From Citrobacter gillenii (GTDB lineage Bacteria > Pseudomonadota > Gammaproteobacteria > Enterobacterales > Enterobacteriaceae), in NCBI RefSeq assembly GCF_013337685.1, contig NZ_SUQN01000008.1:62001-126000 (forward strand): a stretch of DNA of 64,000 bases, in the 5' to 3' direction. Within the stretch, counting starts at the first letter, position 1, and each line of letters starts with the position of its first letter. The notes beneath the pieces are model-generated. The model saw nothing but the letters and a program-made list of their open reading frames with translations. It searched no databases and had not been told where the DNA came from. Made by a program: the position numbers and the translations under genes. Below are positions 18,901 through 28,009 of this stretch, piece after piece.

Positions 18901-19392
18901 TTAGTCAAACACCCCGTTAATCACCGAGGTCACAATCGCGGTGCTCAGCGCAATCAGCACCAGATTGTCGCCCACCACCTGCCATTCGTAGCCGGGGTAA
19001 TAGGGCAATTGATTGAGCATCGAGGCCGGAACGTTCTTCTTCGCAATACCCGGAGGCAGCGGCTTGCCACGCGCCAGATTTTTGGCGATGCCAGGAGGAA
19101 GCGATTGATACCCGGTCAAACCGTATCTGACCGCATACTGTCTTGCCACATTAAAGCTAATATCGCTATCAACATGATCCGGCTTGCCATAATTTTTACG
19201 TTGTTCAGATTGCTGATTGTTTTTTGAACCTAAATTGCCTTTCTGACTATTACCGCTATTACCCTTGTTACCATGATTACCGCTGTTACCGTTCCCGTTT
19301 CCGTTACCCGGGTTAGCGAATGCAGGCATGGCGCACATCGTCATCGCAGCAACCGCGACCAAAGCGGTTGCTAAAGTACGAAACCTGGACAT
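18901..19392 (-). CDS. CigR/RcnB-family exported protein
   Basis: 163 residues: signal peptide (LATALVAVAAMTMCAMPAFA, cleavage near residue 27), a Gly/Asn-rich low-complexity linker (27-55), and a C-terminal domain with two copies of LPPGIAK (around 102 and 116), typical of the RcnB/CigR family. A hydrophobic C-terminal segment (LVLIALSTAIVTSVI) would anchor it in the inner membrane. Salmonella CigR is known as an anti-virulence factor encoded in SPI-3; RcnB is a periplasmic protein in nickel/cobalt homeostasis. Here there is no SPI-3 or rcn context, so the function of this copy is open. Confidence 0.75.
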   Translation of the reverse strand: MSRFRTLATALVAVAAMTMCAMPAFANPGNGNGNGNSGNHGNKGNSGNSQKGNLGSKNNQQSEQRKNYGKPDHVDSDISFNVARQYAVRYGLTGYQSLPPGIAKNLARGKPLPPGIAKKNVPASMLNQLPYYPGYEWQVVGDNLVLIALSTAIVTSVINGVFD

Positions 19393-19706
19393 GATGATTC
19401 CTTAATATGGAGGGACCTTTAAAAGGTACGATACTTCGTAAATGCCAGCCATCTCTATAGTTCCGATTTATGTGCAAAAAAAGCGGTCCCTGTCCCGGAC
19501 AGAAAAGGCATCATCGTGATGTAAGATTTGTTGACGTAACCCGCTATTCCCGATAACTCAGATCTTCATGTGACTGACAGGCGATCTGAGTTTTTGGGAA
19601 TAACTTCGCGAAAACGGAGAGAAAACGGCGTTTTTTTTCGGTTAAGCTATGTTCATGCTTTGGCGCTACCACCCGGTCAAACTCACTACCCAGGAATTAA
19701 TCCACC
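19393..19706. promoter_or_regulatory. CigR/MelR-like intergenic region with several dyads
   Basis: 314 bases between divergent genes. Dyads: CTGTCC-C-GGACAG at 19490-19502, CATCA-TCG-TGATG at about 19509-19521, and CTCAGATC (19557-19564) pairing with GATCTGAG (19583-19590) followed by TTTTT. The last is a terminator-like hairpin on the plus strand with no annotated gene before it, so a short untranslated transcript is possible. The CAGGA site of the MelR-like gene is at about 19691-19695. Confidence 0.4.
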
Positions 19707-20627
19707 ATGGCTAAAAGTATCCCGCAACTGCCACATGACCCACATATGTGCCGCAGTTATGAAAAAAAGACGCGTAGCCCACTGGCACTCTATTCCGAGT
19801 ATCAGCGTATGGACGTCGAGTTGCGGGCGCCGTTGGCCATGACCTACAGCCACTGGCACGGCCAGGTTGAGGTGAATGTTCCGTTTGATGGCGACGTAGA
19901 ATACCTTTTCAATGATGAAGTGGTTCGGAGTAAGCAGGGCTACATTACGCTATTTTGGGCCTGTACCCCTCATCAGCTCACTGACCCTGGGCACTGTAAA
20001 CAAATGGCAATATTTAACTTACCCATGCATTTGTTTTTATCCTGGCCGCTGGACAGGGAACTGATTAACCATGTAACTCACGGAATGGTCATTACATCAT
20101 CAGCATCACAGCAACTCAGCGCGTTTGAAGTTCAGCGCTGGCAGAATGAACTCAACAGTGATAACGAGCAAATTCGCCAGCTCGCCATTGATGAAATTGC
20201 CCTCATGCTCAAGCGGTTTAGCCTTTCAGGCTGGCAACCTTTATTGGGTAATAAAACATCACGTACCCAGAAGAACAGTATTTCACGGCACTCACAGTTT
20301 TACGTAAGCCAGATGCTTGAGTTTATTGCCGCCAACTGCGACAAGTTGCTGACGGTTGATGCTATTGCCGAACACGTTAAACTCAATCCAAACTACGCGA
20401 TGGGCATTTTTCAACGGGTGATGCAACTGACCATGAAACAGTACATTACCGCCATGCGTATTAATCATGTACGCGCGTTACTGAGTGACACCGATAAAAC
20501 CATACTCGACATCGCCACGATTGCTGGCTTTCGCTCCAGTAGTCGTTTTTATAGCTCATTTCATAAATACGTTGGTATGCCACCACAACAGTATCGCAAA
20601 CTCAGCCAACAGCGGCGGAACCATTAA
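19707..20627 (+). CDS. MelR-like AraC-family regulator
   Basis: 306 residues, very similar over its whole length to E. coli MelR as I remember it (for example SHWHGQVEVNVPFDGDVEYL, LFWACTPHQLTD, MAIFNLPMHLFLSWPLD). The N-terminal cupin-like sensor is followed by two AraC helix-turn-helices (VDAIAEHVKLNPNYAMGIFQ and ILDIATIAGFRSSSRFYSSF). MelR activates melAB for melibiose use, but no melA/melB adjoin: the neighbours are an NhaC antiporter and a C-S lyase. Either this is a paralogue with a new target or a displaced melR. The symbol is left blank for that reason. Confidence 0.85.
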   Translation: MAKSIPQLPHDPHMCRSYEKKTRSPLALYSEYQRMDVELRAPLAMTYSHWHGQVEVNVPFDGDVEYLFNDEVVRSKQGYITLFWACTPHQLTDPGHCKQMAIFNLPMHLFLSWPLDRELINHVTHGMVITSSASQQLSAFEVQRWQNELNSDNEQIRQLAIDEIALMLKRFSLSGWQPLLGNKTSRTQKNSISRHSQFYVSQMLEFIAANCDKLLTVDAIAEHVKLNPNYAMGIFQRVMQLTMKQYITAMRINHVRALLSDTDKTILDIATIAGFRSSSRFYSSFHKYVGMPPQQYRKLSQQRRNH

Positions 20628-20840
20628 CCTTATGTGGAGAAATAACGAGTCATCAGAACAATTTATCCTATTACTCCCCGGAGATGATAGTCAAAAAAAA
20701 TAAATAAATAATAGAAAACCTGGCGCAGTTAATAAAATAACATTCGCTATTAACGCGAGTCACTATGTCATTCAATTATTGGATGACCTGTAGCAGGAAT
20801 TTATTTGATTTGTAGAATCATTAACTATTTGGATGGAATT

Positions 20841-22301
20841 ATGGAACCAAAAAACTGTGCTTTAAAAAACCGGAAGGAATTATCTTTCTTTTGGTCAGTG
20901 TTACCGATGGTCGTCATGCTAGGTGGAATTAGTATCGGATATTTTATTTTTAATATTCGTGCAGAACCCATGATTTTAATGGGCACGGCGACCGCCTCAT
21001 TTATCGCTCTCGCACACGGCTATACGTGGGACGATATTCTACAATCTATTTGTAATAAAATATCTGAGGCGCTGCCTGTCATACTGATTGTCGCGAGTAT
21101 CGGCTTCTTGATTGGAGCGTGGATGGTGTCAGGCACCATTCCCATGATGATTTATTATGGTTTGAAGTGGATTAACCCACAATATTTCTATATTTCGGCT
21201 TTTTTGCTGGGTGCTCTCATCTCCGTCTGTACCGGGACTTCCTGGGGATCGATCGGTACCGTTGGCATTGCCATGATTGGTGTCGCGATTGGGCTTAATG
21301 TATCGCTACCCATCGCAGCAGGGGCTATCGTCTCAGGTTGCTGGTTTGGCGATAAACTCTCTCCCGTCTCTGACTCCACAAACATGGCCGCACTGGCGGC
21401 AGGCGTAAACCTGTACTCGCATATCGGGCATCTGCTGTGGACCACCGGTCCAGGTTTTGTAATCTGCTGTATTATTTACAGTTATATGGGAATGGGGATT
21501 GATGCCTCGTCAAGCGTACCTGAAAATATTACCCATTTGATGAATACTATTGGCCAGATTTATCACTTTAACATTCTACTACTGCTGCCACCGATTATCG
21601 TTTTGTACGGTTCGCTGTCAAAGAAACCAGCGATTCCTATGTTATTTCTGTCAACTATCGTGTCGATGATTCTGGCGCTAGTCTTTCAGGTATTTACCGC
21701 CGCCTCGGTCGGCGAATCGGTGGTCAGTGGCTTTAAGCTCGCGATGCTCACAGGCGATACTGTCCCTGCACTGTCAGCTGATGTTGCTCGCTTACTGGAA
21801 CGCGGTGGCGCAATTTCCATGTTTAGCAGTTTCGTTACCGTTTTCAGCGCCTTTAGCTTCGCCGGGGCGATGAGTGCCACAGGCTCTCTACACACCGTCA
21901 TTAACGCACTGACGAAAGGGGTTAAATCCACATTTCGTCTGGTTGCCACCACTATTGTTACCACGTTCACCATCTGCGCCTGTACGGCAAACGGCACGTT
22001 ACCTCTATTGTTGTGTGGTGATGCCTTTAAAGATGAGTATAAAAAACGGGGTCTTGCGGCAAAAAACCTTTCTCGAACAACAGAAGACGCCGGGACAGTC
22101 GTTGAACCCATTATTCCCTGGTCTGCTTCCGGTGTTTACTGTGCCACGATGCTGGGCGTCGCCACCCTCGATTATTTACCTTGGGCAATCTTATGCTACA
22201 GCGGGGTCATCTTTGCACTGCTGTGGGCGGCGACAGGTATTGGTATCGCTAAGTATGAATCCAATGACGACGCTGAGTATAGAGTTGAACAAAAATCCTA
22301 G
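20841..22301 (+). CDS. NhaC-family Na+/H+ antiporter-type transporter
   Basis: 486 residues with about 12 membrane segments and NhaC-family landmarks: the stretch LLGALISVCTGTSWGSIGTVG (read in two parts, around residues 115-135), CWFGDKLSPVSDSTNMAA (around 168-185) and a late ANGTLPLLLCGDAF. NhaC-type proteins exchange Na+ for H+; some homologues (MleN type) exchange organic acids, so the substrate is uncertain. The start at 20841 is preferred because the earlier in-frame start adds a non-hydrophobic tail without a ribosome-binding site. It is followed 79 bases later by a PatB-like gene in the same direction, so a two-gene unit is likely. Confidence 0.87.
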   Translation: MEPKNCALKNRKELSFFWSVLPMVVMLGGISIGYFIFNIRAEPMILMGTATASFIALAHGYTWDDILQSICNKISEALPVILIVASIGFLIGAWMVSGTIPMMIYYGLKWINPQYFYISAFLLGALISVCTGTSWGSIGTVGIAMIGVAIGLNVSLPIAAGAIVSGCWFGDKLSPVSDSTNMAALAAGVNLYSHIGHLLWTTGPGFVICCIIYSYMGMGIDASSSVPENITHLMNTIGQIYHFNILLLLPPIIVLYGSLSKKPAIPMLFLSTIVSMILALVFQVFTAASVGESVVSGFKLAMLTGDTVPALSADVARLLERGGAISMFSSFVTVFSAFSFAGAMSATGSLHTVINALTKGVKSTFRLVATTIVTTFTICACTANGTLPLLLCGDAFKDEYKKRGLAAKNLSRTTEDAGTVVEPIIPWSASGVYCATMLGVATLDYLPWAILCYSGVIFALLWAATGIGIAKYESNDDAEYRVEQKS

Positions 22302-22380
22302 CCTCGTTCTGTACATAAATAGACTTCGCTAATTTTGTGTTACTTAAATTTTATTTTTAGAGACCTGCCAGGAGTCAGCA

Positions 22381-23553
22381 ATGTCTTTATTTGACGATAT
22401 TGTCACAAGGGATGCTAATTGTCGTAAGTACGGGCAATTACAACAGATGTACGGTACCAATGATGTATTACCGCTGTGGATTGCAGATATGGATTTTGCC
22501 ACACCAGAACCCATTCTGAATACGCTACGGGCTGTTATAGAACAGCCCGTTCAGGGCTATAATCTGGATTACCCACAGTGGAAAGAAGCGGTTATTCATT
22601 GGTATGCGCAACAGTATGACAGTAGCGTTCAGGCGCACTGGGTGCATTTTGTTCCGGGGGTCATCAAAACCATCGTACTATCATTGATGGCTCTCACCCG
22701 TTCAGGGGACAATATATTGACCTGCAGCCCAATATATGACCCCTACCCCAACCTGGTCAAAACCAGCGGCAGAAATCTGGTTCAAACTCGCCTAATTGAG
22801 AAGGATGGCGGTTACGAATTTGACTGGCATGATTTCACAGAGAAGCTTAAAGCATGCAAAATGTTTCTTTTTCCTTCTCCGCATAATCCCGGCGGGATGG
22901 TATGGCGCCGCGAGACGCTTGAAAGAATAAGTGACTATTGTCACGACGCGGGCGTCATCGTGATCGCGGATGAAGTTCACTGCGATTTGACCTTACCCGG
23001 CAAAACACACCACCCATTTTTCAACCTCAATGAAGGGTTAAACAGTCAATCGATTGTGCTTGCCTCTATCAGCAAAACCTTTAATATCGCAGCGATACAA
23101 GGCGGTATCGCCATTATCAAGAACGATGAACTGCGCGAACGGTTCTATCATTTTCTTGATAACTGCTACCTCGCCGAGACCCATTCGTTACAGCAGGCGG
23201 CCATCTACAGTGCCTATACTCACTGCAGTGACTGGCACCAGAAATTATTGACCTATCTGGCTGACAATATAGCGTATGTAAAAGATGAAATTGAAAAGCA
23301 CTGCCCCTTGATCTCGATTCTGTATGGCGGCGCATCCTATCTGCTGTTTCTGAATGCTGAAAAAATGGGCCTCAGTGATGAGCAACTGAGCGCTTTTTTT
23401 GTCCATGATGCCCGGCTTGGCCTGTCGCCAGGTTATCAATATGGTCCTGGCGGAGAAGGCCATATGCGATTAAACGTTGGTTGTCCGCGTTCTGTACTGG
23501 AGGAGGCCATGGACAGACTCAAAAAGGCATACCAGAAGAGGCTGGACGCGTAG
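22381..23553 (+). CDS. PatB/MalY-type cystathionine beta-lyase (PLP aminotransferase fold)
   Basis: 390-residue PLP enzyme of fold type I. The N-terminal LPLWIADMDFATPEPI is the MalY/PatB hallmark, SPHNPGGMVW binds cofactor, VIVIADEVHCDLTL carries the cofactor Asp, and SISKTFNIA has the Schiff-base Lys (around residue 234). Family members cleave C-S bonds of cystathionine, cysteine or S-conjugates. There is a strong AGGAG site at the start. Linkage to an NhaC-type transporter suggests uptake and cleavage of a sulfur amino acid or conjugate under control of the MelR-like protein; this link is inference. Confidence 0.9.
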   Translation: MSLFDDIVTRDANCRKYGQLQQMYGTNDVLPLWIADMDFATPEPILNTLRAVIEQPVQGYNLDYPQWKEAVIHWYAQQYDSSVQAHWVHFVPGVIKTIVLSLMALTRSGDNILTCSPIYDPYPNLVKTSGRNLVQTRLIEKDGGYEFDWHDFTEKLKACKMFLFPSPHNPGGMVWRRETLERISDYCHDAGVIVIADEVHCDLTLPGKTHHPFFNLNEGLNSQSIVLASISKTFNIAAIQGGIAIIKNDELRERFYHFLDNCYLAETHSLQQAAIYSAYTHCSDWHQKLLTYLADNIAYVKDEIEKHCPLISILYGGASYLLFLNAEKMGLSDEQLSAFFVHDARLGLSPGYQYGPGGEGHMRLNVGCPRSVLEEAMDRLKKAYQKRLDA

Positions 23554-23708
23554 CGCTATACCCAATATTTGCCCTGCTAAGTCAGGGCAAAATACCCCAA
23601 AGATATGTCCTGACCGGCTATAAATACTTCCTCTTCTCTGCGCGAGTGTTAAACTGGAAAGTGTGATCTTCATCATAACCTGCTTAAACAGAGAAAAGAG
23701 ACACTGCT

Positions 23709-24344
23709 ATGCAACATATCATTGAGGGCTTCCTCAACTTCCAAAAAGAGATTTTCCCTCAACGTAAGGAACTCTTTCGCAGCCTGGCCTCCAGCCAGAA
23801 TCCTAAAGCACTTTTCATCTCCTGCTCAGACAGTCGTCTGGTGCCAGAACTGGTTACGCAGCAAGAGCCAGGACAGCTTTTCGTTATCCGCAACGCGGGC
23901 AATATCGTCCCTTCTTTTGGCCCGGAACCGGGCGGTGTATCTGCCACCATCGAATACGCGGTCTTGGCGTTAGGCGTGACGGATATCGTTATCTGTGGGC
24001 ACTCCAACTGTGGTGCGATGAAAGCGATTGCTGAAAGCCAGAGTCTGGATCCGATGCCTGCGGTGGCCCACTGGTTGCACTACGCCGATGCGGCGAAAGC
24101 GGTAGTCGAGAAGAAAACCTGGGATAACGCAATCGACAAAGTGAATGCCATGGTGGAAGAGAACGTTATCGCTCAACTGAATAATATTAAAACGCATCCG
24201 TCTGTCGCTGTCGGACTGCGTAATAATGCGCTGCGTCTGCACGGTTGGGTGTACGACATTGAAAGCGGTGAGATCCGTACGTTGGATAAAGACAGCAAAA
24301 CGTACGTTTCACTGGCAGACAATCCGCAGGTGCATTTCGAGTAA
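23709..24344 (+). CDS. Beta-class carbonic anhydrase, CynT-like
   Basis: 211-residue zinc enzyme that interconverts CO2 and bicarbonate. Zinc ligands are visible in CSDSR (Cys39, Asp41) and HSNC (His98, Cys101), with the family segment [12 protein letters not shown] between them. It is closer to E. coli CynT than to the housekeeping Can in the N-terminal region ([17 protein letters not shown]). CynT normally replenishes bicarbonate for cyanase, but no cynS or cynR is adjacent, so here it is a stand-alone gene. The symbol is withheld because the cyanate link is absent. Confidence 0.9.
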   Translation: MQHIIEGFLNFQKEIFPQRKELFRSLASSQNPKALFISCSDSRLVPELVTQQEPGQLFVIRNAGNIVPSFGPEPGGVSATIEYAVLALGVTDIVICGHSNCGAMKAIAESQSLDPMPAVAHWLHYADAAKAVVEKKTWDNAIDKVNAMVEENVIAQLNNIKTHPSVAVGLRNNALRLHGWVYDIESGEIRTLDKDSKTYVSLADNPQVHFE

Positions 24345-24511
24345 AATCTTTATCTGGAGCAAGGATGCTCTGGCAACGTCACACCGCCCCTTCCCCCCGC
24401 CACTCGTTCCGTAAGTGGACAAAAAACGCGCTTGCGACTAGCTTTTAAACTAACCGTTAATGTTGCTGTATGGCACCCGGTGAATTGAAGCGACAAAAGG
24501 AACTCGTGCGA

Positions 24512-25450
24512 ATGCAGGCCAAATATAAAAAAATAATAAATATGCTTTTTTATCATGAGTCGTGGGACATCATGATTATCAAGGATAATGGTTCGCATAC
24601 CTTTCCTACTAACACGTTGGATATACTGAAGCGTACCCCTGCGCAGCAACTTAAAAAGAAACACACCTTTCAGGCCGATCCTTTCATCATTGAAAGAGAT
24701 AATAAAGTTTATATTTTTTATGAGGCTTTACGCTTCCGTAATTCGAAGGGGATCCTACGCTGCCGTATACTCGATGCCGACTTAGCGGAACTCGATGATG
24801 TGAAGCTCGACGGTTTCGATTATCTAAAATGCCATTTATCCTTTCCTTTTGTATTTGAGAGCAATGGCCAGCTCTTTATGATCCCTGAGTCTTCAGAAAG
24901 AAAAGAGGTTATTTTATTTCAGTGCGTAGATTTCCCGCAACGCTGGAAGGCGATAAACGTTTTAATCTCGGACGAAGCATTAACCGATAACGTATTTTTC
25001 TCACTACACGGTGCCTGTTATCTGTTATCGACGACAATGAATAATGAGCTGATGATCCATACTGCCGAGAGCGTGAGCGGTCCGTGGCAGAAAATCACGC
25101 CCACTTTGCAGTTGAGCAACCTGCATCAGCGAGGCGCCGGGGCGCCCCATAACATCGGCAATACACTGTACTTCCTCACTCAGGAATGCACGCCTGAAAC
25201 CTATGGAAAATCAATTTACATCAAAGCATTAGTCACGCTAAACGCATTTTCTTTTGATGAAAAGCTTATTGCACAGGTCAATGCCGCCATCAACCAAAGC
25301 GACGGTGTACATACCTTAAACTTCACGAATAACTATCTTGTCTACGATAGTAAAATAAACACCTTTAGTTTTTTATCGATACTCAAAAAAATATCGTATA
25401 AGTGCATGGTGAAATTCAGAAATTTATCTCTTACCCGACGCCACTCATAG
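24512..25450 (+). CDS. Beta-propeller glycan protein (glucosamine inositolphosphorylceramide transferase N-terminal-like)
   Basis: 312-residue protein resembling the domain found N-terminal to plant GIPC transferases and often encoded in bacterial polysaccharide loci, a five-bladed GH43-like propeller. Landmarks are FQADPFIIERDNKVYIFYEA (around 50-69), HLSFPFVFESNGQLFMIPESS (read in two parts, around 108-128) and a repeated Asn-Thr-Leu-Tyr-Phe strand pattern. It likely binds or modifies a sugar in exopolysaccharide assembly. The start at 24512 has AAAGGAA upstream. It is followed by galE on the same strand; both converge on the main exopolysaccharide unit. Confidence 0.7.
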   Translation: MQAKYKKIINMLFYHESWDIMIIKDNGSHTFPTNTLDILKRTPAQQLKKKHTFQADPFIIERDNKVYIFYEALRFRNSKGILRCRILDADLAELDDVKLDGFDYLKCHLSFPFVFESNGQLFMIPESSERKEVILFQCVDFPQRWKAINVLISDEALTDNVFFSLHGACYLLSTTMNNELMIHTAESVSGPWQKITPTLQLSNLHQRGAGAPHNIGNTLYFLTQECTPETYGKSIYIKALVTLNAFSFDEKLIAQVNAAINQSDGVHTLNFTNNYLVYDSKINTFSFLSILKKISYKCMVKFRNLSLTRRHS

Positions 25451-25518
25451 CCCTGTATTTATAGCCGTGGCCTTGGTGAGTCAATAATCTTTTTCATAAG
25501 ATTTCCTCTGGAGGCTGT

Positions 25519-26535
25519 ATGGCAATACTTGTCACAGGTGGCGCAGGTTATATTGGTTCACATACCGTGTTGACGCTTCTCGAAAGAGGTGATGAAGTTG
25601 TGATCATCGATAATCTCACGAATGCCTCACAAACATCATTACATCGGGTCGCAGAACTCACCGGAAAAGAACCGATTATTTACATTGCCGACGTTCTGGA
25701 CAGAGAGGCATTAAAAACGATTTTTTCACACCATGACATTAGTGATGTCATTCATTTTGCTGGGTTAAAATCAGTTTCAGCATCCATAAAAGAACCCCTC
25801 GCGTATTATAATAACAATGTCACCGGAACGCTGGTTTTACTGAGTGAGATGCTGACTGCGGGTGTTCACAGCCTAATCTTCAGCTCTTCCGCAACGGTCT
25901 ACGGAGATCCGGAAAGCGTGCCGCTCAGCGAACAATCGCGCACCGGGGGAACAACGAATCCATATGGCACCTCTAAATTAATGGTCGAACAGATTCTGGC
26001 GGATTTTTCCCGCGCACACCCTGAATTTCGCCTCACCTGCCTGCGCTATTTTAACCCCGTCGGAGCCCATTCCTCAGGCCGAATTGGTGAGGATCCAAAT
26101 GGTATCCCCAACAACCTGGTTCCCTATATTTCTCAGGTTGCGATTGGCAAGCTTGAAACCGTGTCGGTGTTTGGCAATGACTACCCAACCCCGGATGGCA
26201 CTGGGGTACGTGATTATATTCACGTGATGGATCTGGCAACCGGCCATTTAGCGGCTTTGGATTGCCAGAATAAAGGTCCAGCCTATAAAGTGATAAACCT
26301 CGGTACCGGCATCGGCTATTCGGTGATGGATCTTATTGCCGCTTTTGAAAAAGCGGCTCAACGAAAAATTAATTATCAGATTGTTGCACGAAGACCCGGG
26401 GACATCGCCGAATGTTGGTCTGACCCGTCGCTGGCGCGCGAAGTACTGGGCTGGCAGGCTACCTACACGCTTGATGACATGATGCGCGACACCTGGAACT
26501 GGCAGAAAAATAATCCTGATGGTTATCACGCTTAA
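25519..26535 (+). CDS. galE: UDP-glucose 4-epimerase
   Basis: 338-residue extended short-chain dehydrogenase that interconverts UDP-glucose and UDP-galactose (some also the N-acetyl forms). The NAD site is GGAGYIGSH (residues 7-15), with catalytic Ser-Tyr-x3-Lys visible as SSSATVYGD and NPYGTSK (Tyr near 149). Length equals that of E. coli GalE (338). Its place inside an exopolysaccharide locus, not next to galT/galK, suggests a second copy dedicated to supplying UDP-galactose for the polymer. It is 68 bases after the propeller gene, so probably co-transcribed. A GGAGG site precedes the start. Confidence 0.92.
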   Translation: MAILVTGGAGYIGSHTVLTLLERGDEVVIIDNLTNASQTSLHRVAELTGKEPIIYIADVLDREALKTIFSHHDISDVIHFAGLKSVSASIKEPLAYYNNNVTGTLVLLSEMLTAGVHSLIFSSSATVYGDPESVPLSEQSRTGGTTNPYGTSKLMVEQILADFSRAHPEFRLTCLRYFNPVGAHSSGRIGEDPNGIPNNLVPYISQVAIGKLETVSVFGNDYPTPDGTGVRDYIHVMDLATGHLAALDCQNKGPAYKVINLGTGIGYSVMDLIAAFEKAAQRKINYQIVARRPGDIAECWSDPSLAREVLGWQATYTLDDMMRDTWNWQKNNPDGYHA

Positions 26536-26542
26536 CACCCAT

Positions 26543-26574
26543 CAACAATGAGCCTGCGGGCAGGCTCATTGTTG
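26543..26574. terminator. Bidirectional terminator between galE and the DUF4832 gene
   Basis: A perfect 14-base-pair stem (CAACAATGAGCCTG pairing with CAGGCTCATTGTTG, loop CGGG) in the 46-base gap between convergent genes. Symmetry and position fit a shared bidirectional terminator, although flanking U-runs are short. Confidence 0.75.
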
Positions 26575-26581
26575 CTAATGG

Positions 26582-27979
26582 CTAACGCGCCGTGATCGTC
26601 GACACACGATACCATCCGCTGCTCTGCTTCCCTTCATTGGCAAAGTTAATTCTCGCGGCGCCCGACTTATCCACGATCGCCACTTCAATGGCGTATTTTC
26701 CTCTCGGTAACGCACCGGGCATAGGGAGTTGATAATTCAGCTGATGTTGACCCGGCAGCCAGCGACGAATGTCTTCCGGTGAATTTCCCTGAGCAACAAC
26801 ATTGTTAGCATCATTAATAATACGAAATGACAGGGTGTAAGGAAGGTAAATCGGCGCAACGCCGTCATTATACCAGGTACTGATCAGCGCCAGGCTGCGA
26901 CCATTTTCCCATACTGACTCATGGCTCAGAGAGGCCAGACGAAAGCGATAGCCCAACCTGGTCAGTGCATAATCGACAATCGGCCGATACTCTCTGGGCA
27001 CCGTTCGCGATTTCAGGTTGAGGGTACTGGCATGATGCTTCACCGCCCAGTCAAAAATCCCCTGCACCTCTGCGCGCGTATAATGAAAAAGATTCTTCCA
27101 GTCCAGCATATACGAACAAATTTCCAGACTCACCGGCGATCGTTTCCAGGCATCGTTTAACCCGGAATAACTTTTCTGCGCAGCCAGCAATCGTTGCGGG
27201 TAATCATCTGCCATGTGATTCCAGTCATTTGAAAACACACGCAGGTCGCCCCAGCAGTCCGCGCGCCATCCAGCTCCTCGTGCCACCGCATTGGCCAGGC
27301 TTTGCCCACCGCTCATCAACATAATTTTTGGCGTTACGGGAAATGCAGCAAAGTGCATGGCGACGTAGCGATCTAGCTGCTCGGTGGTATATCGTTCCAG
27401 CAAGGGTTGCAGCACATCTTTCGGGAAGTTGCTGTTATGCCATTCTCCCCACGATCCCACCATGCCAATATCGACAAACGCCAGGTTCTGATTACCATCG
27501 TAGCGCTTGCCAAAAGCGTTCAGCAGACGTTGGCTGTAGGCTATAAACAGGGGATCGTCGAGATCCGGGATAAAGGTTTTATGATCGGGCGTCCATTTTC
27601 CTTTCACCCCTTTTTTAATCAGCCAGTCGGGGATCTGCGAGCCGCTTTCAGGCTCCGCAAGGGCCATAAACCGCAGCCCCACGTTCATCGCGGGCCGATG
27701 CGCCACCGCATATTTAAAGGCATCATCAACCAGCGCAAAATTGTACTGGCCTTCCACTGGCTCCAGTTCCCGCCAGTAGAAGCGTTCATATTCAAACCCG
27801 GTATTAGGGTAATCCGCCAGGCCCAACGTTTCACCATAACCCTGATGAAAACTGGCCACCCCAATCCCGGGGTTGGTCAGCGGACCGGTTACGGCTTTGG
27901 GGGTGACGGTGGTTAATGCAGCCATGGCCGTCAGCGGAAAGAACACACTCAATAGCGCCAAACCCCATTGACTCTTCAT
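26582..27979 (-). CDS. Exported DUF4832-type protein, putative glycan hydrolase
   Basis: 465 residues with a signal peptide (LALLSVFFPLTAMA, cleavage near residue 20). The N-terminal part looks like a TIM barrel with glycosidase-like segments: FEYERFYWRELEPVEGQYNF (around 62-81) and DIGMVGSWGEWHNS (around 169-182), where the Glu residues could be catalytic. The C-terminal part is a DUF4832-like beta domain. It is the last gene of the minus-strand exopolysaccharide unit. A periplasmic hydrolase that trims, releases or edits the polymer is plausible but unproven. Confidence 0.72.
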   Translation of the reverse strand: MKSQWGLALLSVFFPLTAMAALTTVTPKAVTGPLTNPGIGVASFHQGYGETLGLADYPNTGFEYERFYWRELEPVEGQYNFALVDDAFKYAVAHRPAMNVGLRFMALAEPESGSQIPDWLIKKGVKGKWTPDHKTFIPDLDDPLFIAYSQRLLNAFGKRYDGNQNLAFVDIGMVGSWGEWHNSNFPKDVLQPLLERYTTEQLDRYVAMHFAAFPVTPKIMLMSGGQSLANAVARGAGWRADCWGDLRVFSNDWNHMADDYPQRLLAAQKSYSGLNDAWKRSPVSLEICSYMLDWKNLFHYTRAEVQGIFDWAVKHHASTLNLKSRTVPREYRPIVDYALTRLGYRFRLASLSHESVWENGRSLALISTWYNDGVAPIYLPYTLSFRIINDANNVVAQGNSPEDIRRWLPGQHQLNYQLPMPGALPRGKYAIEVAIVDKSGAARINFANEGKQSSGWYRVSTITAR

Positions 27980-28009
27980 CGCCGTAACGCCTCCACCCGT
28001 TGGTTAACG

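Noticed and set aside
23554-23708. Strong terminator between the PatB-like gene and the carbonic anhydrase gene
   Set aside because: GTCAGG and CCTGAC pair only over a long loop with no U-run; too weak to annotate.
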